This document shows, piece by piece, positions 25,801-35,555 of a stretch of 64,000 nt of DNA. The notes under the pieces were generated by a model. That model had not been told where the DNA came from and searched no databases. It was given only the letters and a program-made list of their open reading frames with translations. Both the position numbers and the translations under genes were made by a program. The first letter of the stretch is position 1. Every line of letters starts with the position of its first letter. The DNA is taken from positions 74,420 to 138,419 of the forward strand of contig JAIBAT010000028.1 of NCBI GenBank assembly GCA_019695055.1. Direction: 5' to 3'. This DNA is from Candidatus Sumerlaeaceae bacterium (GTDB taxonomy: Bacteria > Sumerlaeota > Sumerlaeia > Sumerlaeales > Sumerlaeaceae).

Positions 25801-27933
25801 GTGACTCGGATTCTTGCGTCTCGGGAGTTAGTGATGGGCCCCACCCCGGCCATTTGCATTCCTACAGTGTTGATTTGTATGGGGTTGGCTTCGACTGTCT
25901 GGGCCCAAAGTCCGGATGTGTCATCCGTGCCCAAGGTTGATACCCAAGCCACCGCCGCTGAGTCGACGGCTCCAAAACCCATGGCTTTCACACCGGAGGA
26001 GCGCGCCAAATTGGCCAGCCCAAGATCCGCAGCCGACGAAACCAGCGGACTGGCTGGTTCACAGAAGTTCGTGCCGCCGGTTCGCCTGGACTCCAAAGAG
26101 CCGGTGTTGCTGGCCACGACAAATGAGGGGCCATTCACAAATCTCGATCTTTCAAGCACCCTCAAGTATCGTCGCCCCATTGGCTTTACCCGCATGGAAT
26201 TTGGCGAGATCATGTCTCTTCCGCGCGAACAATTGCGAAACCTTGTGCGGGACATGATTTATGAGAAGGCGATTTACCAGCGGGCCTTGAAGGACGGCAT
26301 TACAGCGGAAACCACCGGGATCAAGGAAAGGGTGGCCCGCCAGCGCGACCAGATTTACCAGAGAAGTTTTTACCAACAGGACGTCGAGCCGCATCTCAAG
26401 GAGATGGACGACGAATCCGCCCGCCAGGTCTACGAGGCAACAAAGGATCGCTACACACGCCCCGAACAACTGCTTGCCCAGGAAATATTTTTTACGTTTT
26501 ACAAGAGTCACCTGACAACAACCGGAGAAACGCTCGCGGAGATTGCGGAGAAGGAGAGCGGCTCAAAATCTGCCGCGGATCGCATACTTCGGTCGGACAT
26601 GATCAAGTATCCGCGGATGCCGGCCGCCAACCTGCGCGAACAGGTGCCGTTCTACGACGTGCGGCCCGGGGAGCGGCTGCTGGTACCATTACCGGAAAAC
26701 GAAATCACGTCCGCCACGACATTGGCCACCCGGGTACGCGAGAGGGCCGCCAAGGGAGAAGATTTCAACGAACTGATCCGCGAGTATTCGGCGGCGCCCC
26801 TTGAGGACAAGACCCAGCCCTTTGTGCCGGATTACGAGGAAATGTTGCCGGATCTCAAAGTCGCGCTCAAGAAAGTCTCACGGGAGACCTCTGTCTCCGA
26901 GGTGATAAAGTCGCCTTTTGGCCTGCACATATTCAAGGTGGTGGACTATCGCACAACCTCCACCCAGCCGTTTGAGGAGGTAAAATCCAAGATCAAGATC
27001 CCGGAGGACATCCTGAAAGCAAACCGGGAAAATTACCGAAAGGACCTGTTCGACCGGTTGCAGAAAAAGTACAATGTTAAGCTGAATACAGAAGCGCTCA
27101 AGCGCAACGACGACCAGGGGGCCAACCCATTGACCGCGAGCACCGAGATTGCGACCGCGCCGGGCTTCACCTACACACTGGAGCAGTTCAAACGCGATAT
27201 GGCGCCGACCATGAAATCCTGGAGCGGCATGACCTATGAGGAGCGCGTCAACCTTGCCAAGGGCGCACCACTCCTGGCGGATTACATTATCCGCAAGGAA
27301 AGCGAAGCCCTGGGGCTGGACAAATCCGAGGAGTTCAGGAAGGAATTGGAGTCGGCGGAGATCGTGGAGATCGTGCGGGAATACCAACACCGCATGGCCG
27401 AAAAGCGCAGCGAACCCACGGAGCAGCAGTTGCGGGAGTATTACTCCAAGAATTTTGACAAGTACACGAGCGGAGTCCAGGTGAAGGTGAGGGAGATTTC
27501 CCGCCGCGTGGAACTCGCACTGGGAGCCGACCGCAAGAACAGCGACATTGATGCAGCTAAAAAATACCTTTCGCAGGTGCGTGGCGAAATCAAGTCGCTG
27601 GAGGATTTTGAACAACGCGCCCGGCGCGAAAGCCAGGCCCTCTCCACGCGGTCACGTGGTGGCCTGATTGGGACAGTTCCCATCGAATTCCGGGGTGAGA
27701 GTTTCAAGAACCAGCTGGAACAGTTGAAGCCGGGCGAGATTTCCCAACCTTTCCTTTATGGAAACGAGGTGCTTATTGTGCGACTGGACTCCCTGGAGCC
27801 TTCAACGGTCAAACCTTACGAATCGGTCCGGTCGCAGGTTCATCGGGATTACATGCGCGAGCACAGCAAGAAGACTGGCGAAGAAGAGAAGGAAGCAATC
27901 CTAAAGGAAATAAACTTCGAATTGAAGATTTAG
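25801..27933 (+). CDS. Exported protein with two parvulin-like peptidyl-prolyl isomerase regions
   Basis: A 710-residue protein of the SurA/PpiC kind with an N-terminal signal or anchor (ICIPTVLICMGLASTVWAQ). Two parvulin-like blocks are visible: one near residues 210-370 with ATRVRERAAKGEDFNELIREYS and SPFGLHIFKVVDY, and a second near residues 575-690 with EDFEQRARRESQ followed by RSRGGLIGTVP. It should help fold outer-membrane or surface proteins. GTG 25801 has AAGGA eight bases upstream; the ATG at 25792 has no room for a site. It follows the transglutaminase gene after 108 bases and may be cotranscribed. Confidence 0.82.
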   Translation: MTRILASRELVMGPTPAICIPTVLICMGLASTVWAQSPDVSSVPKVDTQATAAESTAPKPMAFTPEERAKLASPRSAADETSGLAGSQKFVPPVRLDSKEPVLLATTNEGPFTNLDLSSTLKYRRPIGFTRMEFGEIMSLPREQLRNLVRDMIYEKAIYQRALKDGITAETTGIKERVARQRDQIYQRSFYQQDVEPHLKEMDDESARQVYEATKDRYTRPEQLLAQEIFFTFYKSHLTTTGETLAEIAEKESGSKSAADRILRSDMIKYPRMPAANLREQVPFYDVRPGERLLVPLPENEITSATTLATRVRERAAKGEDFNELIREYSAAPLEDKTQPFVPDYEEMLPDLKVALKKVSRETSVSEVIKSPFGLHIFKVVDYRTTSTQPFEEVKSKIKIPEDILKANRENYRKDLFDRLQKKYNVKLNTEALKRNDDQGANPLTASTEIATAPGFTYTLEQFKRDMAPTMKSWSGMTYEERVNLAKGAPLLADYIIRKESEALGLDKSEEFRKELESAEIVEIVREYQHRMAEKRSEPTEQQLREYYSKNFDKYTSGVQVKVREISRRVELALGADRKNSDIDAAKKYLSQVRGEIKSLEDFEQRARRESQALSTRSRGGLIGTVPIEFRGESFKNQLEQLKPGEISQPFLYGNEVLIVRLDSLEPSTVKPYESVRSQVHRDYMREHSKKTGEEEKEAILKEINFELKI

Positions 27934-27938
27934 CGGAG

Positions 27939-27958
27939 GGCCTGCGAAGTGTCAGGCC
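27939..27958. terminator. Shared hairpin between convergent genes
   Basis: Six-base stem GGCCTG / CAGGCC with an eight-base loop, in the 40-base gap between the parvulin gene and the facing gene. Probably a bidirectional terminator without a T-tract. Confidence 0.5.
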
Positions 27959-27973
27959 AAACCCTGCAACGGT

Positions 27974-28717
27974 TTACGGCTCGCGTTGCATAATACGAGG
28001 ATTTGGCCGAATTCCCGTAGCCATTGTTTTCTGGATGTCCTTCACCACAAGCACGGCGAATTCCTCCAGTGCCGTGTATTGGGAGTGACGCCCCTTGCTT
28101 CCGCCGTAGGGCTGGTCAAATTCGAAGGTCTTTGTCTTAACATCCAGCACGGCAACGCGAAAGGTCATGGTGCTGTTAAAATAGCCCCAGGCGCGGCTGT
28201 GACGCATCTCCGAATCGCCGATCATGCCCACGATTACCTTGTCCACGCCGAGTTCCTTGCCGATCTCAATGGGGTCAAGCTTCAGCATCGCAGCATTAAC
28301 ATCCTTGTCGGACATATCCGGAAACTTCTCCCTCAGGATGTCCTTCTTGTCTGCGTAATAATATTTCAGGTTTTCGCGGGAGTAAACCTGGTAAGTGCCG
28401 GATTCGCGAAGCTGGTCACTGATGACATCCGCAGCAAGACGACCGACATTGGCATTATAGTAAATGTCATTGGAACCAAACCACCATCCGCGGATTGCCT
28501 TCTCGGTCTCAACGGGCTTGGATGCTTCCTGCGGATTGCGGCACTCATCGCGCCACTCGACCAGACGCTCACGCATGGGGAAGTCGAGAACCACCGCCTT
28601 GGCGCAGGCTTTGTCGGCACGGGCTGCCGGGGCAACGGCCAAAAGCACCGCGAGCAGCGTGAACGCGGTCACGGCAAAAGGCCTGCCTCGAAGCAGTTTC
28701 TCAGTAAATCGTTTCAT
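27974..28717 (-). CDS. Secreted CsgG/LpoB-like protein
   Basis: A 247-residue exported protein with a Sec signal peptide (residues 1-32, cleavage after AARA). The segment LAADVISDQLRESGTYQVYSRENL, then ELGVDKVIVGMIGDSE and later VAVLDVKTKTFEFD, follows the alternating strand-helix pattern of CsgG and FlgT/LpoB-type N-domains, which act in the periplasm or at the outer membrane. The call is structural by eye and weak. ATG 28717 is the start of the signal peptide; the open frame begins at 28750. It stands alone on the minus strand, facing the parvulin gene. Confidence 0.65.
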   Translation of the reverse strand: MKRFTEKLLRGRPFAVTAFTLLAVLLAVAPAARADKACAKAVVLDFPMRERLVEWRDECRNPQEASKPVETEKAIRGWWFGSNDIYYNANVGRLAADVISDQLRESGTYQVYSRENLKYYYADKKDILREKFPDMSDKDVNAAMLKLDPIEIGKELGVDKVIVGMIGDSEMRHSRAWGYFNSTMTFRVAVLDVKTKTFEFDQPYGGSKGRHSQYTALEEFAVLVVKDIQKTMATGIRPNPRIMQREP

Positions 28718-28800
28718 ATCAGTAGTTGAACACGGCCAAGGGGCCGTCATTCAAAGAATGTGAGGGCAAAAGCGGACCCGGCTTCAACAAAAAAGCGAAT

Positions 28801-29712
28801 TCATGGTCTTGCAACCTCGATCGGCGAATCTGCCGGGGGACTCCACAGCCAGGTGATTGTCGTGTGGAAGAAGCCCACAGTGTTGGCAATTTGCCAGACA
28901 GCCACCATAGCCAGGGTGGCTGCCGGGCTGGGAGTCTTCAGCGCGGGTCTGAAAATAAGGTCCCGCCAGCGCCAGCGAAAGGCCATGTCGTCCCAAACGC
29001 GGCCGGTTCCCCTCCGGGAACGCTCGCGATGAAAGAGCGCCGCCCCGCGGCCATATCCCAAGTGCTGCCGCACAAACCCGGTGAAATTCATGGCGTGGTA
29101 ATGCGCCACCACGGCGTCGTGGGTCCAGACGATCCGCCCGCCGCGCCACAGCCACCGATCGCAAAGCTCGCGGTCCTCGCTCGCAGGGCGAAACCTCGGA
29201 TCAAAGCCGCCAACGGCCCAGTACTTTTCCCGCCACATGGCCATGTTATTACTGGCCACAAAGTGGCCGCGAGCCGGATCCGGATTGAAATAGGCATACG
29301 CCGCATCATGGATCAACTGGCTGGTGGAGGGATAAATGCTGTCGGGCAACCCGTTGACCACCTCCCCGCCTACCATGACCTCCGGGTCACCCTCCAGAAC
29401 CACGGCAAGACCACGGAGCCATCCGGATTGGGGACGACAATCATCGTCTGTAAACGCCAGCCATCTGCCGCGAGCCTCTTTCGCGCCCAAATTTCGCGCC
29501 GCCCCGGCACCGAGGTTCGCTTCATGCAAAATCCTGATCGACGCAGGACAGGAATGCCCGGCCAGGCATGATTCAACTTCCCGGCTGCCACCATCGTTGA
29601 CCACAATGATCTCAAAGCCGTCGGCGGTATAATCCTGGGACGACAATGCCTTGAGACACTCCGCCAGCCTGGCGGGGCGGTTATAGGTGGGAATGATTAC
29701 CGAGAAATCCAA
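28801..29712 (-). CDS. Family 2 glycosyltransferase
   Basis: A 303-residue GT-A enzyme. It opens with DFSVIIPTYNRPARLAECL, has the metal-binding DDD in AFTDDDCRP, and ends with a hydrophobic C-terminal region that may associate with the membrane. The acceptor loop ASEDRELCDRWLWRGGRIVW is typical of rhamnosyl- or glucosyl-type GT2 proteins. TTG 29712 with AGGGA upstream begins inside the last 16 bases of the preceding fusion gene, so the two are co-transcribed and likely act on the same glycan. Confidence 0.88.
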   Translation of the reverse strand: MDFSVIIPTYNRPARLAECLKALSSQDYTADGFEIIVVNDGGSREVESCLAGHSCPASIRILHEANLGAGAARNLGAKEARGRWLAFTDDDCRPQSGWLRGLAVVLEGDPEVMVGGEVVNGLPDSIYPSTSQLIHDAAYAYFNPDPARGHFVASNNMAMWREKYWAVGGFDPRFRPASEDRELCDRWLWRGGRIVWTHDAVVAHYHAMNFTGFVRQHLGYGRGAALFHRERSRRGTGRVWDDMAFRWRWRDLIFRPALKTPSPAATLAMVAVWQIANTVGFFHTTITWLWSPPADSPIEVARP

Positions 29713-31571
29713 AGCCGGCGGTCCCTGGATGTGACATGCTTATCGCGATTGAACTCGAACTCACCATGTTGCTCCACCGCGCTCCCGACACCGAAAAGAT
29801 AGCCCATGAACTGTCCCAGGCCGTCGAGGGACAAGCCCAATGCAATACCGGGAGCCAACGGCAGGAACTTAAACAGTCCCTGACCCGGCCGCGTAAACAG
29901 CAAGGCAACGCGATAAAACCGAACGAATGGAATCAGCGGGCTCGCCGCCGCATAGAAAAGGCTTTTCGGGCGGGGCCAGCCGACGCAGCGAAGCCCACCG
30001 AACAGGCGGCCCGCCACATACATGACACGAAACCAGCTGCGCCAACGAGAGAAGTTCACGTGCCGGCAGCGCGCCATTGGTTCAACACGAAGCCTTCTCC
30101 CCTCCGCAGACCATTGGAAGTGCATGAGCGGTTCCATTTCCATCATGCGATCAAGGCGCCCGCCCAAGGCCAGGAGTTCGTCGCGCTTGTAACTGGAATT
30201 GTGTCCCGGCATGACATTCATTTCCTGCGCCTCAAGCGGCTCCATCCAGGTTCCGTAGGCGATGATAAAATCCACTCGCCCGCAATAACTGTCCGGGTTG
30301 GCATTGCGCATGACCGGGCCCACAACTGAGTAAACGTCGTCCTTGTGCGCGTTTACGAATGCCTCTGCCCAACCCGCGTCCGGAAAACAGTGATCCTCCG
30401 TAATGGCCACAACGCGCCCCCGAGCCCGCCGCACCCCGGACGCATTTCCATGGCCGACCGCGTTGATGGGGCCAAGCACCACTTTCTGGACTGCACCAAA
30501 CATGGAGAAATCCTCACCCGATGTTTCCAAGGATTCCACGGTCGGCCCCACCAGGATCAGTTCCAATTGGTTCACGATGGTCTGGCGCCGAAGGTGAGCA
30601 ATCGTGGTCCGGATGCTATTGTAATCGGTTCGGGTGCAGGAAATGGCCGAAATGGGGAACTCCACGGGAGGATAAGGCTCAATCGGCTTGATCGGGAGAT
30701 CTTGGGAGGCGCTAAGAATTGCCTGGAGAGCAACATAGCCATCCGTCAAAGTAGCAGCTACTCGCCCGTCTCCCCGAATGGCCCCTGCGAACGCACTCCA
30801 TTGGTTGCGGTAACTTTTCGCCATGCCAGGGCTGTAAGGATGGATCGTAACCTTTCGGGCGCTGCCGGTGACGTGTATCTCAAACTTGTCGCCTCCCATG
30901 AGGGAAAGTTCCGCGGTCCCTTTCGCACCGCCATCCAACATCGCCGAGAGGGTGGCCGTCTCGTCATCCATGATGACGGAGCGGGAACTGGCCTCAAGGG
31001 ATTGAATTTCCCCACCCATGAGAAACCGCCACAGGTCCACAATGTGGCAGCCCAAATCCATCAGCGCCCCTCCGCCAAGGCGCCTTTCCCCAAGCCATTC
31101 CCGGGTGGAGAGAACCCCTCCGGTCGTCCAGGCAACGTGAATGGATTCGATATTGCCGAGTTGACCGGCCCGGATCTGCGAACGTAGGCGTAGCAGCGCG
31201 GGATGACACCGGTAGTTGAAACCCACAGCGATGGTGCGATTGGACTCCGCTGCCGCTTCAAGGATCCGTTGGCCATCAGCCAGTGTAGTCGCGATGGGTT
31301 TCTCAAGGAGAACATGTCGACCTGCCTTGAGGGCGGCAATGGCGACCTCGGCGTGGTCGGCGGGCGGAGAGGCAATCAGGACGGCGTCGCAGGAAACATT
31401 GGCAAGCATCTCCTGCCAGCTCTCAAAAGTCTTTGGAGCCCCGAGGGATTCTCTCGCACGGGCCAGTGGGTCACTGGCCGCCACGATTTGGCCGACCCCG
31501 GTACGATGAAGCGCCGGCAAATGCAGGTTTCGCGCAGCCCAGCCACAACCAACCACAGCAATCCGCAGCAA
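29697..31571 (-). CDS. Gfo/Idh/MocA oxidoreductase fused to a GT2-like glycosyltransferase
   Basis: A 624-residue two-enzyme fusion. Residues 1-about 315 form a sugar dehydrogenase: NAD-binding IAVVGCGWAARNLHLPAL, the catalytic-region motif LLEKPIA, and DLGCHIVDLWRFL. From about 325 the chain continues as a GT2 family domain (YNSIRTTIAHLRRQ, then ITEDHC as the DxD-like site, then MPGHNSSYKRDELLALGG) and ends in hydrophobic helices. TTG 31571 is preceded by GGAGG at six bases and begins exactly at the Rossmann strand. The single continuous frame and consistent codon use make a chance fusion unlikely; a lost stop codon is possible. I infer an NDP-sugar-modifying and transferring enzyme in surface-glycan synthesis. 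Confidence 0.85.
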   Translation of the reverse strand: MLRIAVVGCGWAARNLHLPALHRTGVGQIVAASDPLARARESLGAPKTFESWQEMLANVSCDAVLIASPPADHAEVAIAALKAGRHVLLEKPIATTLADGQRILEAAAESNRTIAVGFNYRCHPALLRLRSQIRAGQLGNIESIHVAWTTGGVLSTREWLGERRLGGGALMDLGCHIVDLWRFLMGGEIQSLEASSRSVIMDDETATLSAMLDGGAKGTAELSLMGGDKFEIHVTGSARKVTIHPYSPGMAKSYRNQWSAFAGAIRGDGRVAATLTDGYVALQAILSASQDLPIKPIEPYPPVEFPISAISCTRTDYNSIRTTIAHLRRQTIVNQLELILVGPTVESLETSGEDFSMFGAVQKVVLGPINAVGHGNASGVRRARGRVVAITEDHCFPDAGWAEAFVNAHKDDVYSVVGPVMRNANPDSYCGRVDFIIAYGTWMEPLEAQEMNVMPGHNSSYKRDELLALGGRLDRMMEMEPLMHFQWSAEGRRLRVEPMARCRHVNFSRWRSWFRVMYVAGRLFGGLRCVGWPRPKSLFYAAASPLIPFVRFYRVALLFTRPGQGLFKFLPLAPGIALGLSLDGLGQFMGYLFGVGSAVEQHGEFEFNRDKHVTSRDRRLWISR

Positions 31572-31903
31572 ACCATGTCCTCCGAGGTTATTGAAGCAAA
31601 ACAACCACAACCGCAAACCACGCCGCCACGTTTGGGGATACAGCAGCCGACAACCCATGGGAATGCTTTTGGCGGCGGGGACAGGTGACGCGACCACAAA
31701 TAGATACATGGAGGCTTCGCCCGCGCATTCCGGGGATGGTTTCGGCTGATTTGGACTACGACGCTGCCCAAGCCCTTCCGCGGAATGCAACAGCGCAATT
31801 GGGGGGCATCATCGCCATTCTTGACAGTGCATCCCAGTATGCAGATTCCCAAACAGTGGACATTCCCCGCGCAACAATCCCCTCACCGGCATCGAGCACC
31901 GGT
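31572..31903. other. Divergent region before the acyltransferase
   Basis: About 330 bases separate the fusion gene (minus) from the acyltransferase (plus). The acyltransferase frame is open back to GTG 31685, but the added sequence is proline-, threonine- and serine-rich and does not resemble the family, so it is probably leader or an extra N-terminal extension. No clear promoter motif. Confidence 0.4.
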
Positions 31904-32797
31904 ATGGCACCAGCTGCGCCCTACTCTCGATTTTGGCGATTCCATTGGGGGTTCGCGTACCTGCTGGCCCTGATGCGACCCGCAGTGTCCCTAACGATAC
32001 TGCGGGTGGCCGGCGGTATCAAGTGCTGGCTCCTTCAGCGCCGCGCAGGGAAAACTTTCGTTCCTCTTTTTGACCGATTTTGCCGTGCTGCGGGGATCAA
32101 GACCACGGGGCAGCAGCTCTCCACGGAGTGCATTCGCACCCAGCCCTTTCTCAGCCATGGCCCGTTGCTGGTTCTCCACGGATCCGCGCGCCATCTTGAT
32201 CAGCTCCTCGAAATTGAAGGTTGGGACAATCTGACGGCCTCGTTGGAGAATGGGTCAGGGGTTCTTCTGGTCTCTTTTCATTTTGGTGCTCAGGGTTTGC
32301 TGACAGCCTGCCTGGCGCGAAACGGGCACAACCCGTCTGTGCTGCGAGCCGAAAGCTACAAACCACTGGGGGGCAGGATTGGTTCAGAGATTTATCTCTA
32401 CGGAGCATGTCCGATTTTCGTGGGAGATTACGACTCCTCAGCCTACGGTGCGCTGCGGGCCATCCGGAGGGTTTGGGAAAATGGAGGAATTGTAACCGCC
32501 ACGGTGGACGGCGGCAGCGGAAAGTCGTGTGAAAGCGTTGAGGTGCTGGGGTATCCCTTCCAAGTCCGCACTTCCCTGCCGGTGCTTGCGAAGCGAATGG
32601 GAGCGGCCATCCACCTCGTGCAGGCCGTGTTCTCCGACGGCAAATACCGAGCCTTCATCAGCCCCGAACTGAATTTGGGCGACACCCCGGCCTCTCAATT
32701 TGCCGGAGAACTGGCGGTATTCATGGAACGCATGCTTCGAACCTACCCGGACAATCTGACCCCCCATCTTTTGGGGTATCTATTCAAGGGGGTGTAG
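31904..32797 (+). CDS. Lysophospholipid/lipid A acyltransferase (LpxL/HtrB-like)
   Basis: A 297-residue membrane-associated acyltransferase. The opening SRFWRFHWGFAYLLALMRPAVSLTIL is the short N-terminal membrane helix of the family, SGVLLVSFHFGAQGLL contains the conserved His of the HFG(N)-type motif, and TATVDGGSGKSCE corresponds to the conserved MPVDQ-like loop. Enzymes of this type acylate lipid A or related surface lipids. The start is uncertain: ATG 31904 gives normal family length, while ATG 31736 or GTG 31685 would add up to 73 residues. Divergent from the sugar-modifying operon, which fits a cell-envelope cluster. Confidence 0.72.
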   Translation: MAPAAPYSRFWRFHWGFAYLLALMRPAVSLTILRVAGGIKCWLLQRRAGKTFVPLFDRFCRAAGIKTTGQQLSTECIRTQPFLSHGPLLVLHGSARHLDQLLEIEGWDNLTASLENGSGVLLVSFHFGAQGLLTACLARNGHNPSVLRAESYKPLGGRIGSEIYLYGACPIFVGDYDSSAYGALRAIRRVWENGGIVTATVDGGSGKSCESVEVLGYPFQVRTSLPVLAKRMGAAIHLVQAVFSDGKYRAFISPELNLGDTPASQFAGELAVFMERMLRTYPDNLTPHLLGYLFKGV

Positions 32798-32962
32798 CCC
32801 GATGACCGGCTGAGCTCCGCTACCTCGAAGCTTTTTTCCCCTTGCCAAGGGTACGGGGCGCGGGTTCGAACAATCCGCCCCTGAACAATCGAGGTCCGGG
32901 CGGCCTTCTTAAGGATAATTCATGAATCAGGAAGTATCCCATAACGCGATGGGAACAGGCAG

Positions 32963-35398
32963 ATGTCAAAACCGCAGGGCGGCTCACGACCCGGGGCCGG
33001 AATGTTAAATCCGGCGGCGGCTTCGCCGCGTCTTTCGCGCGCCACACTGGCAGCCATTGGTTTGCTGTGCTGCTCCATGCTGATGTACCAGATCCTGCTG
33101 ACTCGTATCTGCGGGTTGCGAATGCTGTTTCATTTTGGCTATCTTGTCGTAAGCAACTGCCTGCTGGCATTGGGCGCCAGCGGTTCAGTAACATTCCTGC
33201 TGCAGGATCGCCTGGTACGCCGCGCCCGCGCGGCGCTGTTCGTGTTTGCAGGTGCCTATTTTGTGAGCGTTGTGGCTACATACTACCTGCTCATCCGCAT
33301 GCCGGTGGCCGCCAACATTGATTTCCAGACAATGGCTGGCTTCAGTAGTTTCGCAACTTTCACGGTGCTGGCCGCAGTGCCATTCTTCTTTGGCGGGTGC
33401 GCCATCAGCCTGATACTGACCGTAAACGCGGAACGGGTAAACATCTACTATTTCTCCGACCTGTTGGGTTCGGGCATCGGGTGCTTTCTATCGCCGCTGC
33501 TGATATGGATGTACGGTGCAGGTGGAGTGCTGGCATCGCTGGCGCTACTCGCGCTGTGGTCTGCGGTGCTTCTGTGCCCAAAGAAACTGCGCAAGCTGTT
33601 TACCATTGCGTCATTTGCACTAACCGGCCTGGGGGTTTTCCTCGTGCCACGCCTTGATAATTTGATGCCCGTTCCGGGAAAGGGTAAACTGCAGTTAACC
33701 GAGACCGATACGGTGTCACTGCCACGCCCTATTTACTCCCGTTGGAGTGCAAACAGCCGGGTGGATGTAACGACCCTGACGCAATCCGTGGTTTACGCCC
33801 TCGGGAGAAACAAGCATTCGCTTCCCATCCCGCAGCAGTACTTTATCAGTCAGGACGGCGGCGCGGGAACCCGCATCAGTGACTTTAGTTCGACCGCGCC
33901 TGAAGCGCTAGAGGTGGTCAAGCAGGCGCTCTATTCTGCCGCCGTGCGACAGCGCCCCGGAGGCCGTGTGTTCATCATCGGGGTTGGCGGCGGCCACGAC
34001 GTCTGGGCAGCCAAGGCGAGCGGAGCAAGCCGTATCAAGGGAATTGAGCTCAACCAGCAGATTCTGGACGTGCATTCCACTCTGCTGCGCCCGTTCTCTG
34101 AGAAGCTGGTTTCCGACCCCAACATTACCCTTCTTTGCGACGAGGGGCGCGCGGCCCTGATGCGCGACACGAATGACTACGATGTGATCCAGATGAGCGG
34201 CATTGACACGTGGACGGGCCTGGCCAGCGGCGCCTATGTGCTGGCGGAGAACTACCTGTACACACGCGAGGCCATCGAAACCATGTACAGCCACCTCAAA
34301 CAGGACGGGATCATCCAGATCATCCGCCTGGGACGCGAGATGGAAGTGCTTCGGCTGGTCTCCAATGCCTGGAGTGCCCTGGGACAGCCGGCGGATTTCG
34401 AGAAACAGATCGTGGTGCTGCGAGCTGAGGACGACCTGGTGGCCATGCAAATCCGCAAGGGGCCGTTTACCTCCGCCGAGCTCGGGGCCATCGACTCATT
34501 CGCGAAGAACGCAGGGTTCGACCTGCTTTACACACCCAACCACCCTGTGGATTCTGTTGTGGACCGCTTCGTGCGATCCACCGACAAGGCGCAATTCATT
34601 GCCGACTTTCCGAGAAACATTTCCCCCACGACCGACGACAAACCTTACTTCTTTAATTTCTACAAATGGCGGGAACCGTGGGCGGCAAAGAGCCTGATCA
34701 ACGAGCCCACGCATGTTGCGCAGGGAAATCCGGTTTTCATATTGTCTCAACTCGGACTGAGCCTTGTCCTATCTGTGATTTTCCTGCTGGGACCTTTGGC
34801 ATTTGGGCGACGCGACGGAGTGAAAACTCCGGCCATCGGCAGCATCCTTGGCTACTTCTCGTGCCTTGGCCTCGGATTTATCTTCATCGAGATTACCATG
34901 ATCCAAAAGCTGACGCTTTTCCTGGGCAAGCCAGTCTTTTCACTTAGTGTGACGCTGTTCTCCATGCTTGTGTTCACCGGCTTTGGCGCGCTCTTCAGCC
35001 AGAGGTACCTTCCCAAAACAGGCATGACGCGATGGGTCATGCCCGCTGCATTGCTGGCATGTTTGGTCGCCTTCCTCTTTGCATCCGATTACATGGCTAC
35101 GCACCTTATCGTGCTGCCGCTCTGGCCCCGAATCGCCATCACCGTGGCCATTCTTGCTCCGATCGGTCTGTTGCTCGGGATTCCCTTTTCCCTGGGGATC
35201 CGCCTTCTCGACAAGGTCAGCCCGGCCCTCGTGCCGTGGGCTTGGGCGGTCAATGGCATCACCTCTGTCGTGGGCTCCATCCTATCCGTGATACTCTCCA
35301 TGACCCTCGGATTCAACGCTGTCCTGCTGGTGGCAGCGGCCCTGTATTTTGTTGGATTCGCGCTTGTGGGTCGGTTTTCGCGCCCGACCGAAGCCTGA
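32963..35398 (+). CDS. Polyamine-synthase-like membrane protein
   Basis: An 811-residue protein with membrane helices at both ends and a soluble middle. The middle (about residues 310-480) has a SAM-binding fold with FIIGVGGGHDVWAAKASGASRIKGIELN, close to spermidine synthases, but lacks an obvious polyamine-site aspartate pair. The N-terminal six helices and C-terminal helices (FSCLGLGFIFIEITMIQKLTLFLG) follow the pattern of SpeE-like membrane proteins common in Deltaproteobacteria and Planctomycetes. Function, substrate and direction are unknown. ATG 32963 is preceded by a weak GGGAACAGG. Stand-alone on the plus strand. Confidence 0.78.
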   Translation: MSKPQGGSRPGAGMLNPAAASPRLSRATLAAIGLLCCSMLMYQILLTRICGLRMLFHFGYLVVSNCLLALGASGSVTFLLQDRLVRRARAALFVFAGAYFVSVVATYYLLIRMPVAANIDFQTMAGFSSFATFTVLAAVPFFFGGCAISLILTVNAERVNIYYFSDLLGSGIGCFLSPLLIWMYGAGGVLASLALLALWSAVLLCPKKLRKLFTIASFALTGLGVFLVPRLDNLMPVPGKGKLQLTETDTVSLPRPIYSRWSANSRVDVTTLTQSVVYALGRNKHSLPIPQQYFISQDGGAGTRISDFSSTAPEALEVVKQALYSAAVRQRPGGRVFIIGVGGGHDVWAAKASGASRIKGIELNQQILDVHSTLLRPFSEKLVSDPNITLLCDEGRAALMRDTNDYDVIQMSGIDTWTGLASGAYVLAENYLYTREAIETMYSHLKQDGIIQIIRLGREMEVLRLVSNAWSALGQPADFEKQIVVLRAEDDLVAMQIRKGPFTSAELGAIDSFAKNAGFDLLYTPNHPVDSVVDRFVRSTDKAQFIADFPRNISPTTDDKPYFFNFYKWREPWAAKSLINEPTHVAQGNPVFILSQLGLSLVLSVIFLLGPLAFGRRDGVKTPAIGSILGYFSCLGLGFIFIEITMIQKLTLFLGKPVFSLSVTLFSMLVFTGFGALFSQRYLPKTGMTRWVMPAALLACLVAFLFASDYMATHLIVLPLWPRIAITVAILAPIGLLLGIPFSLGIRLLDKVSPALVPWAWAVNGITSVVGSILSVILSMTLGFNAVLLVAAALYFVGFALVGRFSRPTEA

Positions 35399-35555
35399 TC
35401 ATTACTCCGATTGAACTTGAATCTGAAAGCGGTGGTGGCACAGGTTATTATTGGTTTTACGGGTCGTGTTGTTTCACGGGCGGCCCGGGTTTCCGGGGAA
35501 CATTCTCACTTAGCGTGACCCAAAAGTCACGCGGACAGGTGCTTGAAGCTGGGTC

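Noticed and set aside
31685-31903. N-terminal extension of the acyltransferase from GTG 31685 or ATG 31736
   Set aside because: The extension is Pro/Thr/Ser-rich and does not match the family; it cannot be fully excluded and is mentioned under the gene.
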